64,000 nucleotides of DNA from Dyella_B sp035503745 (GCF_035503745.1 NZ_DATJTC010000021.1:1-64000); one strand, 5' to 3'. Positions 1-8,678 are shown, numbered from the stretch's first letter. Made by a program: numbers and translations. Notes: generated from the sequence alone by a model not told the origin.

Positions 1-536
1 AGCACGACGAAACCGTCAGCATCGGCCATGACCGCACGGAGAGTGTGGGTAACGACGAACAGGTGACTATCGGCAAGGACCGCCGACATCAGATTGGCCA
101 GGATGCGGAACTGACCATCGAGCGCAATCACACCATCGCCATCGGCAAGGACCGCATCGAGAACGTGGGCAACCACCGCAAGGACAAGACCACCGCCAAT
201 CACCTCATCGACGTCGGCGGGCATGTCGAGCAGACCGTACAAGGTCATCACACGCTCAGCGCCGGTCAAAGCATCGAACGGCAGACGCAGCGGTATCAGT
301 TGCAGGCCGGCGAGCGTGCGGTGATCCGTGGGCCGGGCGGCAGCATCACGCTCGATAGCGGTGGCATCACCATCGAAGGCATCGTGATCAAGCTCAAAGG
401 GCCTATTCAGCAGTCGAGCGGCAGCAGTCATTCGCTGGCGATCCACGGCAGCCCCGTCTCGGGTGAGCCCATTTGTGTGAGCTGCCTGCTCAAGGCCATG
501 GCCGAAGGACGCAGCGTCGTGCGGATGCAGGGGTAA
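1..536 (+). CDS. vgrG: VgrG-type T6SS spike protein, C-terminal part
   Basis: Partial gene that enters from the left edge; the open frame begins at base 3. The protein forms the trimeric needle tip of a type VI secretion system and carries effectors into target cells. What is seen is the C-terminal beta-helix: short repeats of the form IGKDR, VGNDE, IGQDAELTI and VGNHRKDK, followed by a glycine-rich stretch (GPGGSITLDSGGITIEG) typical of the DUF2345-type needle. The last about 35 residues are an extension with a CxxC pair (ICVSCLLKA) ending VRMQG. Such tails commonly act as docking sites for adaptors or effectors. Six bases separate it from the DUF4123 gene, so it is cotranscribed with its cargo. 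Confidence 0.9.
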   Translation, partial: HDETVSIGHDRTESVGNDEQVTIGKDRRHQIGQDAELTIERNHTIAIGKDRIENVGNHRKDKTTANHLIDVGGHVEQTVQGHHTLSAGQSIERQTQRYQLQAGERAVIRGPGGSITLDSGGITIEGIVIKLKGPIQQSSGSSHSLAIHGSPVSGEPICVSCLLKAMAEGRSVVRMQG

Positions 537-542
537 GCCACT

Positions 543-1415
543 ATGACCACCAAGTTTGCCGAACTGCTGATCGCCGATGTCCGCGATTCCGCCACTTGCA
601 CCCTTGCCGGCATCGTGGAGATGGCGCGTCTGGAACCCACCCAACGTGACGAACTCCTCGCACGCTATGACGCCCATGCGTGGCCGTTACTGTCACAACC
701 GGAGTTCGACAACCTGCGAATGATTGGACCTTGGCTGTTCGGGCCTGGGGCTTATACGTCACTCCAGGGGCAATACGACTTCCACCACGCATTGAACCGC
801 CAAGCGGGTGACGCCGTCTGTGGCTGGATCACCAGTGAATTGTCACCAGCCAAACTCGCGAGCCATCTCTGCCAGGCCAATATTGCCCATGCGCCCGATG
901 GCGAATGCTATCTGTTGCGGTATCACACCGAGGCGGCCTTGCCCGTGCTCGATGCGCGCCGAAACCAGCCCGGGCCACGCGCCTTGTTCGCCCCGATCAC
1001 ATCGTGGTGGCATCCGCTGCCTCATGTGTCGCGTAAAGCCTGGGCAGCCATCCGAGGGGAGCGGATCGCCCATACGCCAGCGATGTCCCCCATCACGCTT
1101 GATGATGACACCTGGCACGCTCTGGCAGGCGACCCATTGGCGTACACGCTCGCTGACCAGCTCAAACCAGCCTTTGCCCAGCAGCCGGACAAGGACTGTT
1201 ATGGCGTCCGCCTGGGGACGGTCCAGCACTATCTTGCGCAGGCCCGCGAGCAGGGGCTTATCCGCCCGGGCGACCTCAACGATTACGTGACGTTGACCGT
1301 GCTTGCGGGCGGCGCGCTGACCACCAATGCCCACTGGCAGGCGGCCATTGATGAGGCCAAAAACGGCGGTCGCCCGCTCTCGCAAAGCTACAAAGCCCGC
1401 CGCTTCACGGCGTAA
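543..1415 (+). CDS. DUF4123-family T6SS adaptor (effector chaperone)
   Basis: A 290-residue protein of the DUF4123 (Tap/TEC) type. Members bind a specific effector and load it on the cognate VgrG tip; they are not themselves secreted. The family look is seen in the N-terminal 180 residues: YDAHAWPLLSQPEF, then GPWLFGP, CGWITSEL, LLRYHTEAALPVLD and the aromatic FAPITSWWHPLP. The C-terminal 90 residues are more variable and probably recognise the effector. It sits between vgrG and the VasX-like gene, the standard order for an adaptor and its cargo, which supports the assignment. Family call is from pattern recognition; the effector partnership is inferred from position. Confidence 0.85.
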   Translation: MTTKFAELLIADVRDSATCTLAGIVEMARLEPTQRDELLARYDAHAWPLLSQPEFDNLRMIGPWLFGPGAYTSLQGQYDFHHALNRQAGDAVCGWITSELSPAKLASHLCQANIAHAPDGECYLLRYHTEAALPVLDARRNQPGPRALFAPITSWWHPLPHVSRKAWAAIRGERIAHTPAMSPITLDDDTWHALAGDPLAYTLADQLKPAFAQQPDKDCYGVRLGTVQHYLAQAREQGLIRPGDLNDYVTLTVLAGGALTTNAHWQAAIDEAKNGGRPLSQSYKARRFTA

Positions 1416-1433
1416 GGGCACGGAGAACCTGCA

Positions 1434-4013
1434 ATGGCTACATGGAATGAACTCTTCGCCCAGTGCGATGCCAACCGTTCGGTGATCGAGCGCTTGATGG
1501 GCAGCGGCCCCGCCGTGACCTGCAAACCCACCTTCAGTTTCCTGCCACTGCGCTACGCCGCCGTTACGGGTGACACGCAAGCGCTTAAAGCGCTGCCATC
1601 ACTACCGGGTAACCTGCGACGCCCCCAGCAAGTGCGCAAGCTAACCCAGAGCGCCTACGCCGTACGCCCGTTGCGGGAAGGCTTTTTGTACGTGCTCGCC
1701 AAGCGCGTCGGTACATACCAGTGGGAAGGACAATTTCGCGTCGATGCCAATGGCACACTGACCTACGTCGTCGCCGACAAGCCGTGGGAAACCGCCGCCC
1801 TCGACTTCCAGAACCTATCGAACCTCCGCTGGTCCATCGCTCTGCACGACCTCGATGGCATCGATGAACTGCGTGTGCTGTTCAGCCCCGATCCGCTGAC
1901 ACCGGCCATGCTGGATCGTTACCAGAAGCAACCGACCTATCGAAACGCCATGCAACCTTTCGATATCCGGCAGCTGGCCTATTCGTGTGTCGACGCACCC
2001 GACAGCGTGCTGACGCGCGATCAATTCAACCTGATTGCCGACGTAGCGGGTGAGCAAGCATCTGCATTGGCGACCCTGCTGGACACGCAAGCGTTCCCTC
2101 GCGCCCACCTGCCCATGGCCGCTGTGCGCGCCGCCATGGCGCCCGCCCCCGGCCACACCGAAGATCGCGGCGTGGCCCTGGTGCTGGACGACGCCCTCGG
2201 CATCGCCCAGGAACTCAATGCCTGGCGCAATCGCAGCGTGCAGTTATTGGAGGACTACCTGCGCAAGAGCAGCCCCGGTGACGACAAGGGTGTGGACAAC
2301 CACCGCAAGCTCACCATTGCCTTTGCCATCGACAATCTCAAGAAGACCTTGGCCGAACAGGCCGAGCAACAGTACCTCGACAGTGAGCGCAACATAGGTG
2401 TCGTCTACTCCGATCCCGGCTACAGCAGTGGCAACGCGCAAGTTGCCATGATGTCGGGTGGCACCTACCGCACCTACCGCAACCCGGCGGATCAAGCGGC
2501 CAAGCAGAGCGCCAAGATTACCCAGCTCCGCCACGACAGTTGGGACGGCAAATACGCCAAGTACGTCGATGAGGATCGCAGAAGGGCCTTCCTCGCCGAT
2601 TACCAGAAAGCCGTCGCCGAGGCCGACGCGATCAAAGAGGCGCGGTCGACCGATCATCTCGCCTGGCTGACCAGTCATCGACTGCAAGACGCGCTGCTGG
2701 CCTACGACCGCCACGATACGGAACACGGTCTGTACTTTGAATGCCAGCTGGGTATGGCCATGGTCGGCATGAATGCCTGCAAAGACGGCAATGGGCTATT
2801 GAGTGGATGGACCGAAGGCAGCGTGGCCCCTACTAATCTCGCGTGGCGTGCCCTGGCCCAGAACCAGGAGGCCACCGAACAGGAAATCGACAAGCTGCTG
2901 GCCCAGCGCCGCCAACTGGTGAACCTATCCGAGAGCCAGTGGGACGACACCATCAAGAACCTCACGGCCATCTTCGACAAGAGCCGGGCCACCGTGGAGG
3001 CGTTCGAGGCGGTGAGCGGGCACGACGGACCCGGTGCCAAGCGATTGGCCGGTGGCGTGCTACTCACCAACGCGCTGGGTAATCGGCTCTTTGAAAGCGA
3101 GGTGGCCAGCTTGCTTGATGCACCGACCAACGTGGTCCTTGCGTGGGTCTTCAAGGCAAGGCTGGGGCGCTTTGCACAACAGATGCACCTGGAGGCGCGC
3201 GGCGGCGTGCCGCTGAGCAACGGCGTCATTACTAAGATCACTGGCGCGACCTCAGAGAGTTTTACCAAAGCGCTGAAAGCCGGTGTCAAAGGCCCGATGG
3301 CCGAGCTGCGCGTGGCCTCCGCGCTGACCGTGCTGGAAGCGTGGAACTTCAAGATCAAGGCGCAGAAGGCCGATAAGGGCAGCCGCGAGTATCTGGAACT
3401 GATGGCTGCGACGATGGCGGTGAGTGCAGCGAGCCTGGAATTCGGTGGGGCAGCGGTGGGGCTAGCTGAGCGCAGCGGTAATCTCGCCGTGCGGCAAGCG
3501 GCGACGATTTTCAAGAGTGGGTTGCGGTTGAATGCAGGCATCCTCTGCGGTACAGCGGCACTGGTGGGCGCGGCGTTTGATGTCAAGGATTCGTTCGCAA
3601 TCGGTGCGGATTACTCAAAGAATTGGGCAGATCGACTTTCTTTGAGCGGGGCCTACGCACTCCGCGCCACTGCCCAAGTCGGCTCGGGTGCTTTCGCTTT
3701 TGGTTTGGGGCTTGCCAACGGTGCACCGTTCCTGCGGTATATGGCGGAGAAGTATGCCCAGGTCAAATGGGTGGACGTAGCCGCGGACCATGCCGCGAGG
3801 TTAGCGCTAAGAGAGCTATTTATGTTGCGCTGGTGCATTCGCATCAACGTGGCGATCTTCGTCTTGTCCGTCATCATTGAATACATGCTTCCCAACGATC
3901 TGGAAACGTATCTCGACCATTGCACGTTCTGCAAAAACCGGAGCAATGGCTTGGCCGAATCCGAGGCCAAGGAAGTAGAGATATTCGTGCGCGCGGTGGA
4001 GAACACCCTCTAA
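1434..4013 (+). CDS. VasX-like T6SS effector, probable pore-forming toxin
   Basis: An 859-residue cargo protein. The first about 180 residues match the VasX N-terminal region: FSFLPLRYAAVTGD near residue 34, then AYAVRPLREGFLYVLAKR and WEGQFRVDANGTLTYV. VasX-type effectors insert in target membranes and dissipate membrane potential. The middle is long, charged and helical. The C-terminal third has hydrophobic stretches at about residues 654-678, 700-716, 747-766 and 803-819, consistent with membrane insertion, and ends with a soluble tail holding a CTFC pair. A GGAG motif precedes the ATG. Its stop overlaps the next start (TAATG), so toxin and candidate immunity protein are translationally coupled. 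Toxic activity is inferred from family, not shown by the sequence alone. Confidence 0.82.
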   Translation: MATWNELFAQCDANRSVIERLMGSGPAVTCKPTFSFLPLRYAAVTGDTQALKALPSLPGNLRRPQQVRKLTQSAYAVRPLREGFLYVLAKRVGTYQWEGQFRVDANGTLTYVVADKPWETAALDFQNLSNLRWSIALHDLDGIDELRVLFSPDPLTPAMLDRYQKQPTYRNAMQPFDIRQLAYSCVDAPDSVLTRDQFNLIADVAGEQASALATLLDTQAFPRAHLPMAAVRAAMAPAPGHTEDRGVALVLDDALGIAQELNAWRNRSVQLLEDYLRKSSPGDDKGVDNHRKLTIAFAIDNLKKTLAEQAEQQYLDSERNIGVVYSDPGYSSGNAQVAMMSGGTYRTYRNPADQAAKQSAKITQLRHDSWDGKYAKYVDEDRRRAFLADYQKAVAEADAIKEARSTDHLAWLTSHRLQDALLAYDRHDTEHGLYFECQLGMAMVGMNACKDGNGLLSGWTEGSVAPTNLAWRALAQNQEATEQEIDKLLAQRRQLVNLSESQWDDTIKNLTAIFDKSRATVEAFEAVSGHDGPGAKRLAGGVLLTNALGNRLFESEVASLLDAPTNVVLAWVFKARLGRFAQQMHLEARGGVPLSNGVITKITGATSESFTKALKAGVKGPMAELRVASALTVLEAWNFKIKAQKADKGSREYLELMAATMAVSAASLEFGGAAVGLAERSGNLAVRQAATIFKSGLRLNAGILCGTAALVGAAFDVKDSFAIGADYSKNWADRLSLSGAYALRATAQVGSGAFAFGLGLANGAPFLRYMAEKYAQVKWVDVAADHAARLALRELFMLRWCIRINVAIFVLSVIIEYMLPNDLETYLDHCTFCKNRSNGLAESEAKEVEIFVRAVENTL

Positions 4014-5005
4014 TGTACTTCTGGGAATGGTTGATGTTCGATGGCCGCCAAAAGGCCAATTACGACGAGCTGACTCAACGCACCGAGCTGGCAAAGAAGG
4101 AGGGGCGTGGAACGCCAACAGCAACGGTGAAGCAAAGTCTTTCCGCCACCGTCACCGACAATGACTCGCTGTATGCATACAACGACATCTATATCGATGT
4201 GCGTACGCCTCATGACGAGAAGCGAGGATTGATTACGATCTTCCTTGGCGGAGGAATGGCCGGCGTGTGCTACTGGTGCGTCAAATTTCTATTTCTATTC
4301 GCCGCTTGGATAAGAGATGGGCAGGATGAAGGCGGAAATGTGCTCAATGGGTATGCTTATGCCTTTATGGTTTTAGTTGCACTCCTCTTCGCTTTGATAT
4401 TTTTCTTCTTCTTCAAGTACGTCTACCGCTTTCTACGCCTCGAAGCCTTCACCGCGCGTCGCCTGATCGTTCGCTTCAACCGTGTCACCCGCAAGGTCTA
4501 CTTGCTTCGCCCCAAGAACATTGGCGGCATCGTGGCGCTGGATTGGGAAAAGACCGAAGCGGCGGTGGATCGTTCCATGCTGCGCGAAGTCTTGCCAGGT
4601 GGCGGCTTTCTCGCCTTGGGCTGGGACAAAGGCGCCGTCTACGATGCCAACGGCCGGCCCAAGGATGACTTCGACATGGTCTTCGTCGGTCGCAGCGGTC
4701 TGCCTGGCGCCGAGCTGCTTGCCTTTTGGGAATACATCCGCCGCTACATGGAAATTGGCCCGCAGGCCGCGCCGCCGCCCAAGAAGCTTCTGAGCAAAAT
4801 CCCGTGGCCTTGGCTCTCCTTCCAGGCGGCGTGGAACATCCTTCCCCTGCGCGGCCTGCGCGATAGCGGCCTCTGGGGGGCTTTCGTGCCAATCAAGCTG
4901 ATGCTGCTGGCCGTCACGATCATTCACACCGCCGGGCACTGGATTTCGCTGCTGCTTTGCTACGAGCCGAAGTTTCCGTCTGCGATTGAGAAAGCGGGCC
5001 AGTAA
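4013..5005 (+). CDS. DUF6708-like membrane protein, candidate immunity protein
   Basis: A 330-residue membrane protein whose ATG shares one base with the effector stop codon; an in-frame ATG at 3920 lies inside the effector and is rejected. Hydrophobic segments lie at about residues 72-100, 116-140 (a phenylalanine-rich run) and 291-317. Between them is a cytosolic beta-rich domain with VRFNRVTRKVYLLRP, VALDWEKTEAAV and VFVGRSG, the appearance of the DUF6708 family found next to T6SS effectors. Membrane placement and tight coupling to a membrane-acting toxin fit an immunity role, but this is inference. The first 450 bases are AT-richer than the flanking DNA, as is usual for toxin/immunity ends. 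Confidence 0.75.
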   Translation: MYFWEWLMFDGRQKANYDELTQRTELAKKEGRGTPTATVKQSLSATVTDNDSLYAYNDIYIDVRTPHDEKRGLITIFLGGGMAGVCYWCVKFLFLFAAWIRDGQDEGGNVLNGYAYAFMVLVALLFALIFFFFFKYVYRFLRLEAFTARRLIVRFNRVTRKVYLLRPKNIGGIVALDWEKTEAAVDRSMLREVLPGGGFLALGWDKGAVYDANGRPKDDFDMVFVGRSGLPGAELLAFWEYIRRYMEIGPQAAPPPKKLLSKIPWPWLSFQAAWNILPLRGLRDSGLWGAFVPIKLMLLAVTIIHTAGHWISLLLCYEPKFPSAIEKAGQ

Positions 5006-5168
5006 AGCCGCTGTTGTGTACGTCGGCAATTGGTTTTTAGAAAGGGCAGCGAAGACCTCGCAACACCAATGCGAAACTTCTTCTCTTATTTGGATCGTGA
5101 ATACGGGGACGTCAGTGCACTACATCCAGTCTGCTTAAGCCTTAACTCAAGTCCAGCCGGCACTTGCC

Positions 5169-5735
5169 TTATTGATTCCTGTCATCCGTCCGCAGTTTCA
5201 GTTCCGCCATCTTCTCCGACTCTTCCTTGCCATGGCGCAGGAGATGGCCTGACATGATCACATGGCTAAATACCGTCAGCGTTTTGCCCTGGGTCAAGCG
5301 GACAACCTGGCGTGTCATGAGATTCAGCATCAGGCGTGATCTCCAACGGTCGGCGTCGCGGGCGGGATCGTCTGGAAAGTCTTTCAGCAACAGGTTGACT
5401 TGATCTTCAACCAATACCAGGGCGGCTTCCTGGTATTGGTCGAGGATGGAGCCCGGTCTGAATTCCACTGGCATGGTTGTGCCCACGATATCAAACCGAG
5501 GTTCCAACTTGTCCAACGGAATCATCAGGGCCGGCACGGGGTCTCTTCGGTGTTCGACCCGCTCACCGGTGAAGTAGATGTAGGAACGGTTCAGCCCTTC
5601 TCGCTGATCGGTGGCATTCAGCGCGACGAGCACGATGTCCTTTCCTTGACGGTAATAGGTGCTCGGCTGTGCCTTGTCGGGCGCACAGGCGTTTCTGAGT
5701 TCTTCGATTAAAACGGGGTTGAACTTCACGGCCAT
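5169..5735 (-). CDS. Hypothetical protein, convergent with the T6SS cassette
   Basis: A 188-residue soluble protein that I do not recognise. The start is taken at MAVKFNPV because GGGAAG lies about 9 bases upstream; the frame stays open to 5816 but the extra 27 residues look non-coding. No signal peptide or membrane segment is seen. The C-terminal third is charged and probably helical (DPARDADRWRSR, KEESEKMAELKLR). It converges on the DUF6708 gene with a 163-base gap and is separated from the ArsR-SRPBCC operon by a terminator, so it is an independent unit. A link with the secretion cassette is possible only by proximity. Confidence 0.65.
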   Translation of the reverse strand: MAVKFNPVLIEELRNACAPDKAQPSTYYRQGKDIVLVALNATDQREGLNRSYIYFTGERVEHRRDPVPALMIPLDKLEPRFDIVGTTMPVEFRPGSILDQYQEAALVLVEDQVNLLLKDFPDDPARDADRWRSRLMLNLMTRQVVRLTQGKTLTVFSHVIMSGHLLRHGKEESEKMAELKLRTDDRNQ

Positions 5736-5796
5736 GGATATGTACTTCCCAGGGTTCTCGCGTTGGGCGCTAGCATAGTTCGGCCACCCGAGGGTT

Positions 5797-5827
5797 GGAA
5801 ACAAAGAGCCGCCCATACGGACGGCTC
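5797..5827 (-). terminator. Intrinsic terminator of the ArsR-SRPBCC operon
   Basis: Read on the reverse strand, a 9-base stem with one mismatch (GAGCCGTCC / GGGCGGCTC) and a 4-base loop is followed by TTTGTTTCC. It lies about 120 bases after the SRPBCC stop and before the next reverse-strand start at 5735. Confidence 0.65.
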
Positions 5828-5943
5828 GCAGGTTTATTGACCGGTGATAGACGGCTTCGAGGCTTTGAGGGTCAGCGGGTCAATCCTGCATCAAGCCAAA
5901 GGCCCGGGTCCACCAATTTCCGGGCGAAAACGAAGGATGGGAA

Positions 5944-6405
5944 TCAGCCGCAGGATTTTTTAAACGATTCATCCAGCGCGATCGAGCCTGTCTCCAACAG
6001 CGACTTGAGGTTGGAAATGATCAGGGGCCAGCCTTTGGATACCTCGCCGATGAGCTTGGAAGGTTCGCGTTCGATGGAATGGGTCACGGTCAGTTTGACC
6101 GCGGAGGCGACGGGCTCAAGTTCCATCACGCACAGCGATGGCACTTCGTCCTGGAAGTCGGGTTTGCTGTCACGTGTCCAGCGAATGACCAGGCGCTTTG
6201 GGCGAATGGACTCCACGATCTCGCCTTCGACCAGGATTTTGCCGTCGCTGTTGACCATTTTCCACGACGACCCTGCGGTCCACTGGCTATCGCAGTGCGA
6301 ACCGAACCAGTATTGCTTCATGAACTCGCCATCGGTCAGCGCCGACCAGAGTTTTTCCGGCGTGGTGCGGATGACGCTTACGTAAAGGAAAGTCGATTTA
6401 GCCAT
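5944..6405 (-). CDS. SRPBCC / AHSA1-family domain protein
   Basis: A 153-residue START-like hydrophobic-ligand-binding protein of the AHSA1 type. The N-terminal pattern TTPEKLWSALTDGEFMKQYWFG is the usual family signature, followed by W-G-S-W type strands (GSSWKMVNSDGKILVEGEI), RLVIRW and the C-terminal helix KGWPLIISNLKSLLE. The ligand is unknown. Its start overlaps the end of the ArsR gene by 8 bases, so the two are one operon; ArsR regulators fused or paired with SRPBCC proteins are common, and the regulator usually controls the pair. Family is clear, physiological role is not. Confidence 0.88.
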   Translation of the reverse strand: MAKSTFLYVSVIRTTPEKLWSALTDGEFMKQYWFGSHCDSQWTAGSSWKMVNSDGKILVEGEIVESIRPKRLVIRWTRDSKPDFQDEVPSLCVMELEPVASAVKLTVTHSIEREPSKLIGEVSKGWPLIISNLKSLLETGSIALDESFKKSCG

Positions 6406-6730
6406 GGGGTTTCTCCAATCGATGTTTCAAGTCCGCTAGCGCCTTCAGGCGCGGCTTTTCGAACTTCGCAATCCAGCGCTCGTAGATTTGCTGCAAAGGC
6501 ACGGGATTGAGGAAGTGCAATTTTTCGCGGCCCCGCCGCTGGGTGGCGACCAGGTTCGCCGTTTCCAGCAGGCCAATGTGCTGGGTCACCGCTTGCCGGG
6601 TCATGTCCAGGTGCTCGCACAGTTCGTTCAAGGTTTGGCCGTCGTGCGCGTGCAGCACGTCGAGCAGCTTTCGCCGACTGGGGTCGGCGAGTGCCTTGAA
6701 CAACAGATCTGCGTCGGGGGCTTTTGCCAT
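6398..6730 (-). CDS. ArsR-family winged-helix transcriptional regulator
   Basis: A 110-residue DNA-binding repressor. The core reads LFKALADPSRRKLLDVLHAHDGQT, then LNELCEHLDMTRQAVTQHIGLLETANLV as the recognition helix region and RRGREKLHFLNP as the wing. No cysteine cluster for metal binding is present, so it belongs to the metal-independent group commonly paired with SRPBCC proteins. It is the first gene of the reverse-strand operon and overlaps the SRPBCC gene. Two 20-base palindromes at 6739-6785, just upstream of its start, are likely its own operators, implying autoregulation. Confidence 0.9.
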   Translation of the reverse strand: MAKAPDADLLFKALADPSRRKLLDVLHAHDGQTLNELCEHLDMTRQAVTQHIGLLETANLVATQRRGREKLHFLNPVPLQQIYERWIAKFEKPRLKALADLKHRLEKPHG

Positions 6731-6738
6731 TCGTAAAT

Positions 6739-6785
6739 ATGCAGGTGAATGCCTGCATGAATAATATGCAGGTATTTACTTGCAT
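6739..6785. promoter_or_regulatory. Two palindromic operator candidates for ArsR
   Basis: Site one, 6739-6758, is a perfect inverted repeat ATGCAGG-N6-CCTGCAT. Site two, 6766-6785, is ATGCAGGTA-TT-TACTTGCAT with one mismatch. The two share the same outer half-sites, start 27 bases apart and lie 9-55 bases upstream of the ArsR start. Their size and position suit a dimeric winged-helix repressor. Confidence 0.65.
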
Positions 6786-6977
6786 GTCAAGAGGCGCCGG
6801 GAAATTCGAACCGGTACCGTGCCCGATTCGATCGCATCGGCCGCTTACCCTGGGGTAATCGCCAAACCCGGAAATGCTGCAAATGCCTTCGATACCGCTG
6901 CGCCCGAAGCCGGTTACGCAGCTTGCCGCCTGCCCCGCCCCGCGTTATGTTCGGCCGCCGGGGACGAGGGGGCAACG

Positions 6978-8552
6978 ATGGACGATTCCAGCATGCAACG
7001 TGGCGGTGCGCCTACGATGGGCGCACGGATGGCGTCTTGGAAACAGCCGCTCGCCTGGGCGCTGGTGGTTGTCGCCTTGCTTGGCGCCAACGCATGGGTG
7101 CACTGGCACAACACGCGGCAGCACGCGCTCGAGCATAGCGACTACGACGCGTTCATGCAGGCTGCGGGCGCCGACGACGCGATCGACGATCCTCTGCAAC
7201 GTTGCCTGCAAGGACCCGATCTGCCGCGTACGCACTGGCATCGCGATACCACCGAACTGTATTGCCGCACGATGTTGCAGCCGACGCTATCCTTCGAGCA
7301 GATCGATGCCCTGCTGACTCAGGGCAAAGCCGATGAGGTGGACCAGGCATTCGACGGTTACCTGCGCGCACATCAAAGCGATCTCCAGCAGCCGGGTATG
7401 TTTGATCAGGCGTTCGTAACGGCCGGCTTCGACAGCAATGAAGAGGCAGCGCGGCAGCTGGCCGATCGCTGGAAGCAGGCGTCTCCGCAAAGTGCTGCCG
7501 CGCTCACCGCCAGCGGCATGCAATACCTCGATCAGGCGCTGGGCATGCCCGCGCCCAATTGGAACAACAGCTGGCCTGACGCACCGGACGATCCGACCCC
7601 GCTGCTGGCGTTGGCGCGCAAAGACCTGGAGCGTGCCATTGCGCTGCAGCCGGCCGACACCATGGCCTATCGCGAATTGATGCTAGTCGACGCCATACAG
7701 GACGACCCCGATGCCATGACCGCCGCCGCACTCGGCGCCCAAAGCCTTGAGCCGGCCAACTTCGGCGTCCGCGCGCAGTTGATGAACCTCGCGCAGCCGT
7801 CGTGGGGCAGTGCTTTCGGCGGCATGAATCAGCAGCTGCGGCTGACGCAGTCGTGGCTGCCGCACAATGCGCTACTGCGGATCGTGCTGTCCAAGCCGGC
7901 CGTATATGCCGCCACCTGCTGCGATTCGGCAAGCCCGGAACAACTGCCGACATTGCTGCGCGCGATCGACGACAACGTTTCGATTTTCGACCTGTGGAAT
8001 CTGGGCACGCAGGAGTTCGACAGCAGCCCGACCTGGGCGGCGATGCTGTTTACCGAATCCCTGCGCTTTCGTCCGCGCGACGCGTTCGCCTTGCACTGGC
8101 GCGCGGAGGCGCTGCTGAAATCCGGTGACCGGGCCAATGCGCTGAACAGCATCCAGCGCATTGCCAGCCGCTACCCGCAGGACAATCCCATCCAACTGCA
8201 ACTTGGCTGGATGGCTGCCGAAACCGGGCACCCCGATCAGGCCGAGCGCATTTATCTTGGCGTGCTGCAACGCGACCCCGGCAACCAGCGTGCCATGGCG
8301 TGGCTGGGCGACCTGTATAACCGCCGGCTGCACCAGCCGGCCAAGGCCATGCCGTTGGCGCAACAGCTGATCACCCGCGATCCGGATAATCCGGAGGGTC
8401 ACCTCGTGCAGATCTTTGCGGAAATGCAACTGGATACGCCCGACCGCTACACGCATATCCACGACTTCATCCGGCGCTTCGGCGAACTGGAACTGTTTCA
8501 GCCGGAGCTGGCGCAAATGCGCGATTACTTGCGCCACCATCCGCGATCATGA
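6978..8552 (+). CDS. TPR-repeat protein anchored in the inner membrane
   Basis: A 524-residue protein. The ATG at 6978 is chosen because a GAGGGGG motif lies just upstream; the 66 extra in-frame codons before it look non-coding. Residues about 22-42 form a single membrane anchor (PLAWALVVVALLGANAWV), followed by a large periplasmic or cytosolic helical region. Tetratricopeptide-like units are clear in the C-terminal half: RDAFALHWRAEALLKSGDRANAL, NPIQLQLGWMAAETGHPDQAE and NQRAMAWLGDLYNRRLHQPAKA. The middle has a cysteine pair (AATCCDSASP). It probably serves as a scaffold; no enzyme motif is seen. It stands alone and ends at a strong terminator. Confidence 0.75.
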   Translation: MDDSSMQRGGAPTMGARMASWKQPLAWALVVVALLGANAWVHWHNTRQHALEHSDYDAFMQAAGADDAIDDPLQRCLQGPDLPRTHWHRDTTELYCRTMLQPTLSFEQIDALLTQGKADEVDQAFDGYLRAHQSDLQQPGMFDQAFVTAGFDSNEEAARQLADRWKQASPQSAAALTASGMQYLDQALGMPAPNWNNSWPDAPDDPTPLLALARKDLERAIALQPADTMAYRELMLVDAIQDDPDAMTAAALGAQSLEPANFGVRAQLMNLAQPSWGSAFGGMNQQLRLTQSWLPHNALLRIVLSKPAVYAATCCDSASPEQLPTLLRAIDDNVSIFDLWNLGTQEFDSSPTWAAMLFTESLRFRPRDAFALHWRAEALLKSGDRANALNSIQRIASRYPQDNPIQLQLGWMAAETGHPDQAERIYLGVLQRDPGNQRAMAWLGDLYNRRLHQPAKAMPLAQQLITRDPDNPEGHLVQIFAEMQLDTPDRYTHIHDFIRRFGELELFQPELAQMRDYLRHHPRS

Positions 8553-8588
8553 TCCTTGATTAAGGGTTGGCCCAACGCAGCTGCGCAA

Positions 8589-8632
8589 GCAAAACGCCCG
8601 TCGCAAATGCAACGGACGTTTTGCTTTTTTTT
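8589..8632 (+). terminator. Rho-independent terminator
   Basis: Stem GCAAAACG (8589-8596) pairs with CGTTTTGC (8617-8624), extended by CCGT/ACGG inside, and is followed by eight T residues. It ends the TPR gene and insulates it from the convergent TonB receptor. Confidence 0.9.
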
Positions 8633-8678
8633 CGGCTTGTCGCACTTCAAACTCGAAGCGGCAGCAGCACTGGACGTG

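Noticed and set aside
2702..3586. Long reverse-strand frame inside the VasX-like gene
   Set aside because: Shadow frame of a GC-rich gene; the forward frame carries the recognised T6SS N-terminal domain.
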